Assembly: GCA_011037195.1 (NCBI GenBank)
Contig: JAAEAF010004396.1
Coordinates: 40,259-104,258 of the forward strand
Direction: 5' to 3'
Length of the DNA stretch: 64,000 nt
From: Triatoma infestans
Lineage: Eukaryota; Arthropoda; Insecta; Hemiptera; Reduviidae
A program made the translations under genes and the position numbers. Below the pieces are notes generated by a model, which saw nothing but the letters and a program-made list of their open reading frames with translations, did no database searches and had not been told where the DNA came from. Below are positions 8,584 through 17,963 of the stretch, one piece after another. Each line of letters opens with the position of its first letter. Position 1 is the stretch's first letter.

Positions 8584-8750
8584 GAATGCGACGACGACCC
8601 TTTGCACTCAGATTCAAATAGGGCTTACGCTAATTGAAAGTGCTTAGGGTCGTCGTCGCAGTTGGTTATGTAACTTGTTTACTGTTGAAAGGTCGCTCTC
8701 CTTAACTATCTACACGTCGTCGTCGCTATTCAAAGGAATATATAAATGAT
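8584..8750. repeat. Damaged viral terminal hairpin, copy C/D boundary
   Basis: The C side ends at GTTGTTG near 8583 and joins the loop region GCGACGACGACCC. The D side keeps one full arm (about 8650-8754) with the TATA box. The D arm differs from the other hairpins at several positions, such as ATCTACACGTCG in place of ACCTCCATGTCG, in line with the older or distinct origin of copy D. Confidence 0.85.
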
Positions 8751-8942
8751 CGAAAGTCTTAATACATCGTACAGTTTATCCAGACACTAGTTCAGTGTAA
8801 AATAGTGATTTTGAATATATTGTTCTCTCGATCTATTTGTTTGGTAAGTACAAACATTTATTAGTTTATTCAACAACTTATGGACTCCTGTATTCTGTGG
8901 ATTACCGGAGAAATTGATAAAAATGATTGTTTGTATTTACAG
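8735..8942 (+). promoter_or_regulatory. NS promoter, leader exon and intron, copy D
   Basis: TATATAAA at 8739-8746 and CAGT at 8772-8775 are followed by a donor GTAAGT at 8844 and an acceptor TATTTACAG ending at 8942. The predicted intron is 99 bp. All signals are kept although the leader is more diverged than in the other copies. This is the only NS promoter pointing right in the array, so it could drive a transcript through the D fragment into VP of copy E. Confidence 0.65.
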
Positions 8943-8945
8943 AGC

Positions 8946-9877
8946 ATGTCTGATATTGAAGTTCATAATAGTAATTGTGAATGCGACAGTTGCTTCCAAC
9001 ACGCTCAAACATTTGAGGAACCTCCAGCAAAAAAAACAAAAACTACAGGGAAAAAAAGATCAACATTAAACCGATATGGACCATTATCATCACTTACCTG
9101 AAAATTCAAATTCTGACTCCAGTACAGCTACCAGTTCTACTGAAGCAGATATCGGTGAGTGTGCTTCAGAATTATGCAACAGTACAGACTTTGTGGGATC
9201 GGATCCTGGAGATAATCTCCTCAATTACCTCTCAGGATCATACCGATTCCACGAAAGTCTCTTTTCCAGAACCAGAGGATTCATTGTTCACGATATATGG
9301 TACGTCCGAGGAAATGACCATTTTAACGAAATGTGTAAACACGTGTCTGAAACAATTCTTGAGTTCATCAGACCAGATGGATTCTGGTTCTGTTTCGGAC
9401 ACGCCGCAAAAACTCCTCACATCCACTTCGTCCATGACTGCGCCTATAGTAATCGATCCTGTCGTTGTGCAACCGTCAACAAGCTCAGCGACAAATATCG
9501 AAATAAAAACTATAACAGACGAGTCATCCGACGAGGATCAAGAGACCATTTCCACAAATACATCCAAAGTATACAACATTATTCAACGTTGGAAGGGCGC
9601 TTCAGGTTGGCAACATCGGTCGGTGGCCACGTCTGGACAGAGCCTTATTCAATTGAGAATAATGCCGTATCCATTAATAAAGAACATGGAACGAACACAG
9701 AGATACAAAACAACCAAGAAATATGCGGAGGTTGTTTTGAATCCTATCCATCACACTCCGCAGATACGGATGTTGCGCCAACTATTTCGAGATTTCGAAA
9801 ATATAGCTACGGAAGGCGCGCATCTAGAAAAGAACATGCCGTTGCGACGTTTTATGGGTGGCTGGAGAAACACATAA
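8946..9877 (+). pseudogene. NS2: NS2, frameshifted (copy D)
   Basis: The ATG at 8946 opens the NS2 head (CECDSCFQHAQTFEEPP and so on), which stops at 9101 because one base is missing relative to copy A. The NS2 body resumes in another frame, open from 9155 to 9877 (240 codons). The protein-level changes from the other copies are mild, which suggests a recent break or recent selection. Confidence 0.8.
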
Positions 9878-10017
9878 TAATTCCAGACCATGACATAACA
9901 TCGTCAGACAAATGGCTGAATTCTGATTTCAAATTTATCACGGAGCGTGATGGTATATTCCAGTCTGCCCTAAAGATCCATAGAACAGTATTATTAAGTA
10001 AGTACGCACTTACTTAA
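9076..10017 (+). pseudogene. NS1: NS1 N-terminal half, diverged variant (copy D)
   Basis: The frame encodes 313 residues. Residues 1-306 match NS1 up to IHRTVL. The rest (LSKYALT and the stop) comes from a palindromic filler at the junction with copy E. The HUH motif HIH is kept, but the whole SF3 helicase is gone. It differs from copies A, C and E at many residues, for example DHYHHLPENSN against EHSDYLSENSD at the start. It is therefore a separate viral lineage or an older insertion. The stop at 10015-10017 is in the same frame as VP of copy E. Confidence 0.88.
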
Positions 10018-10038
10018 AACGTACCATACATCATAAAA
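9993..10038. other. Filler DNA at the D/E junction
   Basis: Between NS1 of D (ends about 9993) and VP of E (starts about 10039) lie a perfect 10-bp-arm palindrome at 9994-10017 and ACGTACCATACATCAT at 10019-10034. The latter copies a stretch found in NS sequence near 1650 on the + strand. Palindromic and templated filler are typical of end-joining repair. Confidence 0.75.
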
Positions 10039-11412
10039 TCAACATATCCAGACCCAACTGGCGAACAAGAAAGTGAGGAAGAAAATACCCAACAAAGAGA
10101 TTATAGAGAATTCATTAATGCACAAAGTGTCCAAGAAGAAACTCAAGCTATGGAAGTAGATCGAGTCAAACGTGATACTAATAGTGGTAATGATAATACT
10201 CATAATCCGGGTTCTAGTGCAAGTGGTAAAATAAATAATGATATAAAATATATAAGTGCAGCAAAAGCTGGTATAGCTACTTTTGCTTTTGAACATGTGC
10301 ATTTAATTAACACATGGGGTAATGCGTATAGTATATATACACCTGGAACGGAATTAGAAACTAAGGTTATGTTAACTAGTTTAGCATGTTTACCTGTAAC
10401 AGCTGTTTGTTTTTGGATGTCGTATGCTGAATATAAAAGTTTACCAATTGGGACGCGTATTGTAAGTGTAGAATGTATAGTAACACCAAAGGGATTTAAA
10501 ACCAGTTTTGATACTGGTGTTAGTATTACCTCTTCTGCAAATAATACTCAGGGTGTATTTGGCCAATGTGCTGTTGGCTTAAATAGAAAATTATTATTAC
10601 GTAATTATGAAGTAAAACGTAATAGTACTCAACCAATGAAAATTGATGGTATTGAAGTTCCCAATGGTCATGATATTAGTGAACGTTTATGGGGTCATCA
10701 TATATATGATGACGCATATGATAAAAGTGTTCCAACTTGTTTTGGAATCCCTCGTGCTATGAAATTGTATGCTGGTATTATGCAACCATATAAAAAAGCA
10801 GATGCCAATGCTCAAGTAACTGCTGGATGGCCTGATTTTATTAAACATTTAAAACTGTTTAATTATTTAGATCATATTGATAGTCCAGTAGTTCATTATT
10901 TTTATAAAGTAAAAACTAATGTTTTAAAACCTAAAGATACTAAAGTTGATATAGATGATGCGGCTAATCATGTAGCTGTAATGGGAGGTGAGGATATTTC
11001 ATTGTATAAGGGAAATGTTACCAAAGATAATTTTACCATTACACGTATAAATAGATTAAATTCAGTTAAGAAAACTGATGTTACACATGACACTTATACC
11101 AGTGAATGTGTAGAACATTGTCATACAGTCAGTATATTAGATCATACTCCTCCAAATTCTGGTCATCCTCAACCATCTTTACATGTTGGTATATTACCAA
11201 TTCAAACTAATGCTCCAGACAAAGAATTGCAGGAATATGTTACTGCATGTGCTACTTGGGAAATAAAAACTAGAATTGTATTAATAACTGATTATCACCA
11301 AGATTATATACATAATCCTATATATGCACATAATAAAATTCCATTTGGTGTTAAACAATATGATATTAATACAATGTATAATAATAGTACTTTAGGATTT
11401 GCACCTGGATAA
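10039..11412 (+). CDS. VP: Densovirus capsid protein VP, 5'-truncated (copy E)
   Basis: This copy begins at the codons for STYPDPTGEQ, matching 5229 in copy C. The PLA2 exon, the acceptor and the VP promoter are absent. The ATG at 10150 gives the same 420-residue coat protein as copy C, with only a few base changes (for example near 10263 and 11252). The frame stays open upstream to 10018. Expression would need read-through from the copy D promoter. The stop is at 11410-11412. Confidence 0.9.
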   Translation, partial: STYPDPTGEQESEEENTQQRDYREFINAQSVQEETQAMEVDRVKRDTNSGNDNTHNPGSSASGKINNDIKYISAAKAGIATFAFEHVHLINTWGNAYSIYTPGTELETKVMLTSLACLPVTAVCFWMSYAEYKSLPIGTRIVSVECIVTPKGFKTSFDTGVSITSSANNTQGVFGQCAVGLNRKLLLRNYEVKRNSTQPMKIDGIEVPNGHDISERLWGHHIYDDAYDKSVPTCFGIPRAMKLYAGIMQPYKKADANAQVTAGWPDFIKHLKLFNYLDHIDSPVVHYFYKVKTNVLKPKDTKVDIDDAANHVAVMGGEDISLYKGNVTKDNFTITRINRLNSVKKTDVTHDTYTSECVEHCHTVSILDHTPPNSGHPQPSLHVGILPIQTNAPDKELQEYVTACATWEIKTRIVLITDYHQDYIHNPIYAHNKIPFGVKQYDINTMYNNSTLGFAPG

Positions 11413-11456
11413 ATGATAATAAAACCAAAGAATTGTAAATAATATGTAATATATTT

Positions 11457-11479
11457 TGAATAAAAACATTTTTTATTTA
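11457..11479. terminator. Overlapping convergent poly(A) signals, copy E
   Basis: AATAAA on + is at 11459-11464. The - strand signal (TTTATT at 11472-11477) overlaps the NS1 stop by one base. Confidence 0.75.
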
Positions 11480-13186
11480 TAACAAATCTTCATTAAATTC
11501 ATTTATAGCCATAATGTCTTCATATGTGAGGGTGTTGTCTTCCTCCAATGTTGACATTATTTCGGAATAAGCTTCGCCGAATTCCTCTTCATTCAGTGGA
11601 GCTGATGGTGTTGTATTGGGAGCAATATCTGCTTCAGAATAGTGCAACAGTAATTGGTATAAACCTAGAGGATGCACTTCTGATTTCAGGTTCGATATAT
11701 GAGCATCAATGGGATATGACCATTTAAACCGATTGATGCGTGTTCTGTATTCATTATTCTGAGGAAAAGGATCATGATTACAGGTAACAATGACTGGTGT
11801 TCTATTGATTAAATTTTGGCTCTCATATTTAATATTTGCTGGTGTCGGTGTACCAGCAAATAATAATTTGAAAGTTTCCAAAGATGCTGGTTCTATGTTA
11901 GGTTCATCAAATATTAATAGATTTCTACGTGGACAATCCTGGAATGGAAATTGTGAATATCTATTATAATTTCCAATATATCCAGTATTGATCATTAGTT
12001 TTCCAATAATATTTGCGAACCATGTTTTACCAACACTTGGAGGACCACAAATCAATAAACAATTCATTTTACCTGTTTGATGATTTAATAATTTATATAG
12101 AAACTGAAGGAATTGGATTTTCACAGTATCTACCATTTGAAATGATAAAATCATATGAATAAAAGTTTTGGAGTCAGCAATACTCAACATAGATTTATAT
12201 GTTGGATAGTACTGAATATATTCTGCTTTATTAATATAATCTATCATTTCATTTAGTTTTAATTTGGATAATACTGTTCTATGGATCTTTAGGGCAGACT
12301 GGAATATACCATCACGCTCCGTGATAAATTTGAAATCAGAATTCAGCCATTTGTCCGACGATGTTATGTCATGGTCTGGAATTATTATGTGTTTCTCCAG
12401 CCACCCATAAACCGTCGCAACGGCATGTTCTTTTCGAGATGCGCGCCTTCCATAGCTATATTTTCGAAATCTCGAAATAGCTGGCGCAACATTCGTATCT
12501 GCGGAGTGTGATGGACAGGATTCAAAACAACCTCCGCATATTTCTTGGTTGTTTTGTATCTCTGTGTTCGTTCCATGTTCTTGATTAATGGATACGGCAT
12601 TATTCTCAGTTGAATAAGGCTCTGCCCAGGCGTGGCCACCGACCGATGTTGCCAACCTGAAGCGCCCTTCCAACGTTGTATAATGTTGTATACCTTGGAT
12701 GTATTTGTGGAAATGGTCTCTTGATCCTCGTCGGATGACTCGTCTGTTATAGTTTTTATTTCGATATTTGTCGCTGAGCTTGTTGACGGTTGCACAGCGA
12801 CAGGATCGATTACTATAGGCGCAGTCATGGACGAGGTGGATGTGAGGAGTTTTTGTGGCGTGTCCGAAACAGAACCAGAATCCATCTGGTCTGATGAACT
12901 CAAGAATTGTTTCAGACACGCGTTTACACATTTCGTTAAAATGGTCATTTCCTCGGACGTACCATACATCATGAACAATGAATCCTCTGGTTCTGGAAAA
13001 GAGACTTTCGTGGAATCGGTAAGATCCTGAGAGGTAATTGAGGAGATTATCTCCAGGATCCGATCCCACAAAGTCTGTACTGTTGCATAATTCTGAAGTA
13101 CACTCACCGATATCTGCTTCAGTAGAACTGGTAGCTGTACTGGAAACAGAATCTGAGTTTTCAGATAAGTAATCAGAATGCTCCAT
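11477..13186 (-). CDS. NS1: Densovirus NS1, intact (copy E)
   Basis: The 569-residue protein is the same as in copy A except Ile for Thr at residue 200 (VSINQ against VSTNQ). HUH and SF3 motifs are all present. Unlike B and C, this copy also keeps its promoter, initiator, leader, intron and complete terminal hairpin, as copy A does. A and E are therefore the best candidates for an expressible NS unit. The ATG at 13184-13186 lies 131 bp after the NS2 ATG. Confidence 0.95.
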   Translation of the reverse strand: MEHSDYLSENSDSVSSTATSSTEADIGECTSELCNSTDFVGSDPGDNLLNYLSGSYRFHESLFSRTRGFIVHDVWYVRGNDHFNEMCKRVSETILEFIRPDGFWFCFGHATKTPHIHLVHDCAYSNRSCRCATVNKLSDKYRNKNYNRRVIRRGSRDHFHKYIQGIQHYTTLEGRFRLATSVGGHAWAEPYSTENNAVSINQEHGTNTEIQNNQEICGGCFESCPSHSADTNVAPAISRFRKYSYGRRASRKEHAVATVYGWLEKHIIIPDHDITSSDKWLNSDFKFITERDGIFQSALKIHRTVLSKLKLNEMIDYINKAEYIQYYPTYKSMLSIADSKTFIHMILSFQMVDTVKIQFLQFLYKLLNHQTGKMNCLLICGPPSVGKTWFANIIGKLMINTGYIGNYNRYSQFPFQDCPRRNLLIFDEPNIEPASLETFKLLFAGTPTPANIKYESQNLINRTPVIVTCNHDPFPQNNEYRTRINRFKWSYPIDAHISNLKSEVHPLGLYQLLLHYSEADIAPNTTPSAPLNEEEFGEAYSEIMSTLEEDNTLTYEDIMAINEFNEDLL

Positions 13187-13317
13187 ATTGGTTTGATGTT
13201 GATTTTCTTTTTTCCAGATGTTTTGGTTTTCTTTGTTGGAGGTTCCTCAAATGTTTGGCCGTGTTGAAAGCAACTGTCGCATTCGCAATTACTATTGTGC
13301 ACTTCAATATCAGACAT
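12385..13317 (-). CDS. NS2: Densovirus NS2 (copy E)
   Basis: An intact 310-codon frame runs from the ATG at 13315-13317 and overlaps the NS1 N-terminal half. It is preceded by the intact 101-bp leader intron (13321-13421) and promoter. The protein matches copy A closely. Confidence 0.85.
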   Translation of the reverse strand: MSDIEVHNSNCECDSCFQHGQTFEEPPTKKTKTSGKKKINIKPIWSILITYLKTQILFPVQLPVLLKQISVSVLQNYATVQTLWDRILEIISSITSQDLTDSTKVSFPEPEDSLFMMYGTSEEMTILTKCVNACLKQFLSSSDQMDSGSVSDTPQKLLTSTSSMTAPIVIDPVAVQPSTSSATNIEIKTITDESSDEDQETISTNTSKVYNIIQRWKGASGWQHRSVATPGQSLIQLRIMPYPLIKNMERTQRYKTTKKYAEVVLNPVHHTPQIRMLRQLFRDFENIAMEGAHLEKNMPLRRFMGGWRNT

Positions 13318-13320
13318 GCT

Positions 13321-13530
13321 CTGTAAATACAAACAATCATTTTTATCAATGTTCTCCGGTAATCCACAGAATACAGGAGTCTTATAAGTTGTTGAATAAA
13401 CTAATAAATGTTTGTACTTACCAAACAAATGTAGACCGAGAGAATTTGTATATTCAAAACACACTGGCACTGTACTAGTGTCTGGATTAACTGTACGATG
13501 TATTAAGACTTTCGATCATTTATATATTCC
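13321..13530 (-). promoter_or_regulatory. NS promoter, leader and intron, copy E
   Basis: On the - strand, a TATA box (around 13518-13525) and initiator ACAGTT are followed by the leader, the donor GTAAGT at 13421 and the acceptor at 13321. All elements match copy A. Confidence 0.7.
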
Positions 13531-13783
13531 TTTGAATAGCGACGACGACATGGAGGTAGTTCAAGGAGAGCGACCTTTCCAACAGTAAACAAGTTACATA
13601 ATCAACTGCGACGACGACCCTTTGCACTAGATTCAAATATGGCTTACGCTAATTGAAAGTGCTTAGGGTCGTCGTCGCAGTTGATTATGTAACTTGTTTA
13701 CTGTTGGAAAGGTCGCTCTCCTTGAACTACCTCCATGTCGTCGTCGCTATTCAAAGGAATATATAAATGATCGAAAGTCTTAA
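13503..13783. repeat. Complete viral terminal hairpin and right end of array, copy E
   Basis: The palindrome runs from TTAAGACTTTCGATC at 13503 to its complement GATCGAAAGTCTTAA, which ends at 13783. It is the longest and cleanest hairpin in the window, with GACGAC arms and an imperfect loop around 13620-13670. Immediately after it the sequence is TTAAATTAAAATTAGAGC and then (CAT)n, so this is the virus-host junction. The shared A/T bases leave the exact breakpoint open by a few positions. Confidence 0.9.
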
Positions 13784-13798
13784 ATTAAATTAAAATTA

Positions 13799-13863
13799 GA
13801 GCTTCATCATCATCCTTAATCATCATCATCTCATCATCTCCTCATTCAATCATCATCATCATC

Positions 13864-13896
<33 letters not shown>

Positions 13897-13930
13897 GCAT
13901 CAGTCATCATCATTCTCATCATCATCATCA

Positions 13931-14014
<84 letters not shown>
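13799..14014. repeat. (CAT)n microsatellite at the viral insertion edge
   Basis: About 215 bp of CAT/TCA repeats with scattered interruptions begin about 15 bp beyond the viral hairpin. No repeat of this kind lies inside the viral array. Confidence 0.95.
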
Positions 14015-14269
14015 CTACCTTCATACTTATTCTTATATTCCTTAAGTGCTCTACTTTATGATTAATAATATCTCATTCGTTTCTTGTTATCATTATTATT
14101 ACTGCTTATTTCTATCATTTTAATCAATACCCAGTGTTTCTTTAATTTTTTCTCTTTTTTGTAATGATTGATATACAAAATTATATAATTTATTTAAATG
14201 ACATTCAGATGGTGGTGACAGAAGTGGGTCAATTTCCAAAATGTAATTATCAAAAAACTGAATTCTTCA

Positions 14270-15910
14270 GGAATTATAATATGGACACTCTGTTATGGAA
14301 ATGTTCTAGGGTATCTCTTTTAAGTAACAAACGTGTAAAACAATAATTATCAGGTTTAAATTTAATTTTTTTTCCTTTCGTATAAATAGACGGATATTTA
14401 CTGTTAAAAAGCTTTAATTGGACTAATAATCTTAATTTTTCAATATGTATATTAAATTTAAGGAATGTCTCTCTACTGCCGAGGTTACTAATTAATTTAA
14501 AGTGGGCGTTAAATCTGGAATTCAAGACATTATTAACATCAGTACATAATAAATATTTTGGAACTTAATTTTTAAACTTTTCTACAAACTTACTGGGTTT
14601 TTTTCTTCTCATATATCTAAAGCACCAATACTACAAAGCATTTTTTTTTTAAACCTGAGCACCAATTATGTGGAATATTATTATTTTCAATTTCTTGGAC
14701 TAATTTTAGGTAACAAACTTTTTGAATTTGATTATTAGGTAAAGACAGTAGCTTATACCAGAATTTAATCATACTATTAAATATGTAACTTTTAAGGTGT
14801 AACCTATTTACTTTTAAACGGATGTAACTATTTGGGGTTGTGGGGCGCAGTGTAATAGGTATTTAAAAAAATGTTTAATTGCACTTTTTCCAAATCATCA
14901 GAATAATCAAAAGCCCAACTCTCGGAAGAATATAAGAGAGTTGATTTTACTAGTGAATTAAAAAGATGTTGTTTAGAGTCCCAGCTATCAGACTTATAGC
15001 GTGATAATATTTTCATTACTCTAGAAATAACTACCTGACTTTTATTTACAAAGTAATCACTAGCTTTTTTGAATTTTCCTAAAGATCATAATGGCACACC
15101 CAGATAATTGAAGGTTTTTACTAATTTTAGAGGTTGATTATTGTAAGTAAATCTATTATTTATTTTAAAATTCCCAGATTTAGTGAAAGGCATTATAACA
15201 GTTTTTGAAATATTGACGTGTAGATCATTTTAATACATTAATATTGAGTAAAGTTAATTTAAATTGCACATCATGCCAGGAATATGCTGTAATAGCAATA
15301 TCCTGCGCATATAATAACATTAATAAATCTCGCTTACTGTTTATATTAATGCCACTTGCTCCATTTTTTCTAAAGTAATCTACTATATCACAAATATATA
15401 AAGAGAACAGTAGTGGGCTTAAACTTTCACCTTGTAAAACCCCACGGGTCAATTCTATTGGTTTAGAATAAATATTATTTTTTTCAATAGAGATTTTTGC
15501 ATTTTTATAGATTTGTTTAATGACACGAATATATTTTGAGCTTATGCCAATATCGAATAATTTAAGCCATAATTTTTCATGAGGTACTGTGGTCAAACGC
15601 TTTCTGAAAATCTACAAAAATTACAAAAGTTTTCCGTCCCTTTAGTGTTAGTTGTAAATTAATAGCGGAAGACAAAGCAAATATTGCATCTGTACACCCT
15701 CTATTTGCACGGAACCCTAGTTGCTCATCGGGAATAATATTATTTTCCACCGAAACAGTCAAACGGTTTCTTGATATTTGGGTAAAAATTTTAACCACAC
15801 AATTTACAAGAGCAATGCCCCTGTAATTTGATGGATTTTGAGGTTCATCTTTTTTATATAATAATATTAATTATAATAATATTAAGCCCCAGTTTTTAGG
15901 GACAACCATG
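14270..15910 (-). pseudogene. Decayed LINE (non-LTR) reverse transcriptase
   Basis: On the - strand, reverse-transcriptase blocks appear in order. NPSNYRGIALVNCVVKIF is near 15830-15780, followed by EQLGFRANRGCTDAIFAL and IFVDFQKAFD (to about 15590). After a frame change come TRGVLQGESLSPLLFSLYICDI and LYAQDIAI, where the catalytic YADD has become YAQD (about 15300). Further down, SLVKSTLLYSSESWAF (about 14930) is the usual C-terminal thumb-like block. Frameshifts and the mutated active site show it is dead. The clade is uncertain (CR1/L2- or RTE-like). The segment to 14270 is AT-rich and holds only vague remnants. Confidence 0.85.
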
Positions 15911-16074
15911 ACTCCATATTTCATTACACAAATTCAGCAGATAGTGTGACCAAGCCGATGTAAGAAACTTATAACACTCATTCAGAAGAATAAGTGATTA
16001 TAAATATTGGTAAAATTGTAATCATCCTGGGAGAAACGTCAACCCCCCCCCACACCTAGAATCCTTCAGACATA

Positions 16075-16280
16075 TATTTTCCCCAGAAAATTGTTTCAAA
16101 TATAAATGATTCAGTGTTATTCACAACATATGTGTAGCCGTATATTATAAAAAACTTAAAAATGTCATGAGCCATTTTCGAGAAAATCGCAAAAAAAAAA
16201 ACAACTAAAATATCGTTTTAGCAAAGTGTACTTCCGGTTAAGGAATGTTGGACAAAACCTTCTTGATTTTACTCCAACAT
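16075..16280. repeat. Fragment of the dominant CCGGAAGT repeat family
   Basis: The fragment has the family phrases CCATTTTCGAGAAAATCGC and GTACTTCCGGTTAAGGAATG, followed by a truncated end. It is more diverged than the main copies. Confidence 0.7.
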
Positions 16281-16852
16281 TAATATAATATAATATAATT
16301 TGATTTCTTCAGCAATTTTAATCATACAGTTGCAGAAAATTAATTTAACAAATGAGTAATCAGATTTTTTTATATTATGCTTGAAATTAAACAATTATCT
16401 TAGTGTTATTCAATGAATTTGCTAAAAAGAAACGACAATCACGTTATTTTGGCATAAATATAATATTTTATAAAGATAAATAGTGAATACTACGTTATTA
16501 CACAAATGGTTGTCTTATCTAAAACTACGCAACAACAAACTATTACATAAAAAAAAATTAATATATGAAATAATTAACTCAAACAAAACAAAACAAAACA
16601 AAAAATGAAAAAAAGAATATCCTTGTCTGGAAGCCTTGCTTATAACAATGAATTCTTAAAGATAATATATTTGGTTTACATTTTAGATAATATTATTTGA
16701 TTTAGTTTTATCTACGTATAATGTTTACAGCTGAAAATTATTATAACGACCCGGAACTAATGTAAGTTGATAATCGTATCCTCCTTACATTGTCTTTTTA
16801 AGTTTTTAGCTTCACAATTATTTCTCCAATCAAAATTGGAGATTCTGTTGTA

Positions 16853-17170
16853 ATGGGATCCGAAACTCTAATGATTCATAGAATCCGAAGAACGAAGAAT
16901 CAATGAAGGCCAGACTAAGTTGGAACAGTTTACGACCAGTTAACAACCTAGTCAGCAACCTTCTATTTACTATCTTCTCATTACTCAGCCAGTCTGTCTC
17001 TTTATATTTCTCTCGCTACTTAACTTCTATAGATTTGTAAAATCTTTTCAGTTTGTGTGTTCTTTTATTATATCATAATATCATCATAAATTCTAGTTTA
17101 TTGCTCTAAAATCCATTTTCGCTAATTCTCACTCCATCTCACATCCATTATACCGGTAAAATAACAAGAT
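16853..17170. repeat. Probable solo LTR
   Basis: This roughly 317-bp block begins TGTTGTAATGGGATCC and ends CCGGTAAAATAACA. Its 3' end resembles the end of the LTR-like repeat at 22189 (CATAAAATAACA). An AGATT lies on each side, offset by one base on the left, which is a possible 5-bp target duplication. No internal retrovirus-like region is next to it. Confidence 0.5.
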
Positions 17171-17399
17171 TGTCTTAAAGTAATAACTGTCAGTTAATTT
17201 ATATTCAGTCAAATTTATTGTTGTTTTCATTTCTTTAATTTTAATTATATCATTCTGCAGCGAGTACATAATAATTTACAAGTCTTTAGTGTTTATAAAT
17301 CTTAGAGAAAATCCTTTAAGATTATAGGTTCTTTCTAGAAACCCTTCTTCCAATTTTGAAATATATTGTGAACAATATAAATTTGAGGCTGAAAAAAAT

Positions 17400-17910
17400 C
17401 TATGACCACATTTGTTGGACTATATTTAGACCAGCGACTCACATGGAATCCCCATACAAGACTTAAACGAATCACCCTCAACAAACGCTTCAGATTTCTG
17501 GCTAGACTTCTTGACAAAAGCTCTAAACTAACACTTCTGAAGAAAAGACATTTTTATATTTCATTGCTCGCTCCAATTTGGACAGACTGAACCAACTTCA
17601 ATAGAATTCAAACCCTTCAGACTAAAATCCCCTTTCTACGTCTTCAACCACATCATTCACAATGACCTCGCAAATTTCACAGTCACCTATCACCTCCATC
17701 AAAATTCCCTCTTCAAGCCCTCTATTCAAACTCAGGTAATCCCCAAAGACGGCTGAAGCGCCGTTGGCCCCGCGACCTCCTGGTTATATAATGTCAGTTA
17801 TCACCGGGGATGACATTGCATGATACAGTTTTTTTTTATATCATATTTACTTGTTGCATTTATATATACCATGCAGTTGTAAATATTCAATAAATAAATA
17901 AACACGATCC
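17400..17910 (+). pseudogene. 3' remnant of a jockey-clade retrotransposon
   Basis: The frame at 17402-17590 encodes LDQRLTWNPHTRLKR and KRHFYISLLAPIWT, matching the C-terminus of the jockey element at 40446-42465. Further 3', RRLKRRWPRDLL-like codons and a tail with GCAGTTGTAAATATTCAATAAA match its end. Many indels are present, so it is an older copy of the same or a sister family. Confidence 0.8.
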
Positions 17911-17963
17911 TAACACTTGCTCTCTTAACAAACAGGAAGAGAAAGTAAATAGAAGGTAGTATA

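Larger units (their letters stand above)
1..13783. other. Endogenous densovirus array, five rearranged copies (A-E)
   Basis: The first 13.8 kb is made of repeated pieces of one ambisense densovirus genome. The order is A (VP end, NS, hairpin), B (NS fragment), C (VP and NS), D (inverted NS fragment) and E (VP and NS, hairpin). A, C and E have the same direction; D is inverted. The array runs off the left edge, because position 1 is already inside VP. At the right it passes directly into a (CAT)n microsatellite and then retroelement-rich DNA, which shows chromosomal integration rather than a free virus, unless the assembly is chimeric. Full-length copies would be about 4.4-4.8 kb. No NS3-type gene lies upstream of NS2/NS1, unlike the larger ambisense densoviruses. 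The exact virus genus is not resolved. Confidence 0.93.

Noticed and set aside
13799..14014. CRISPR-like array
   Set aside because: This is a plain trinucleotide repeat without spacers, in a eukaryotic setting.
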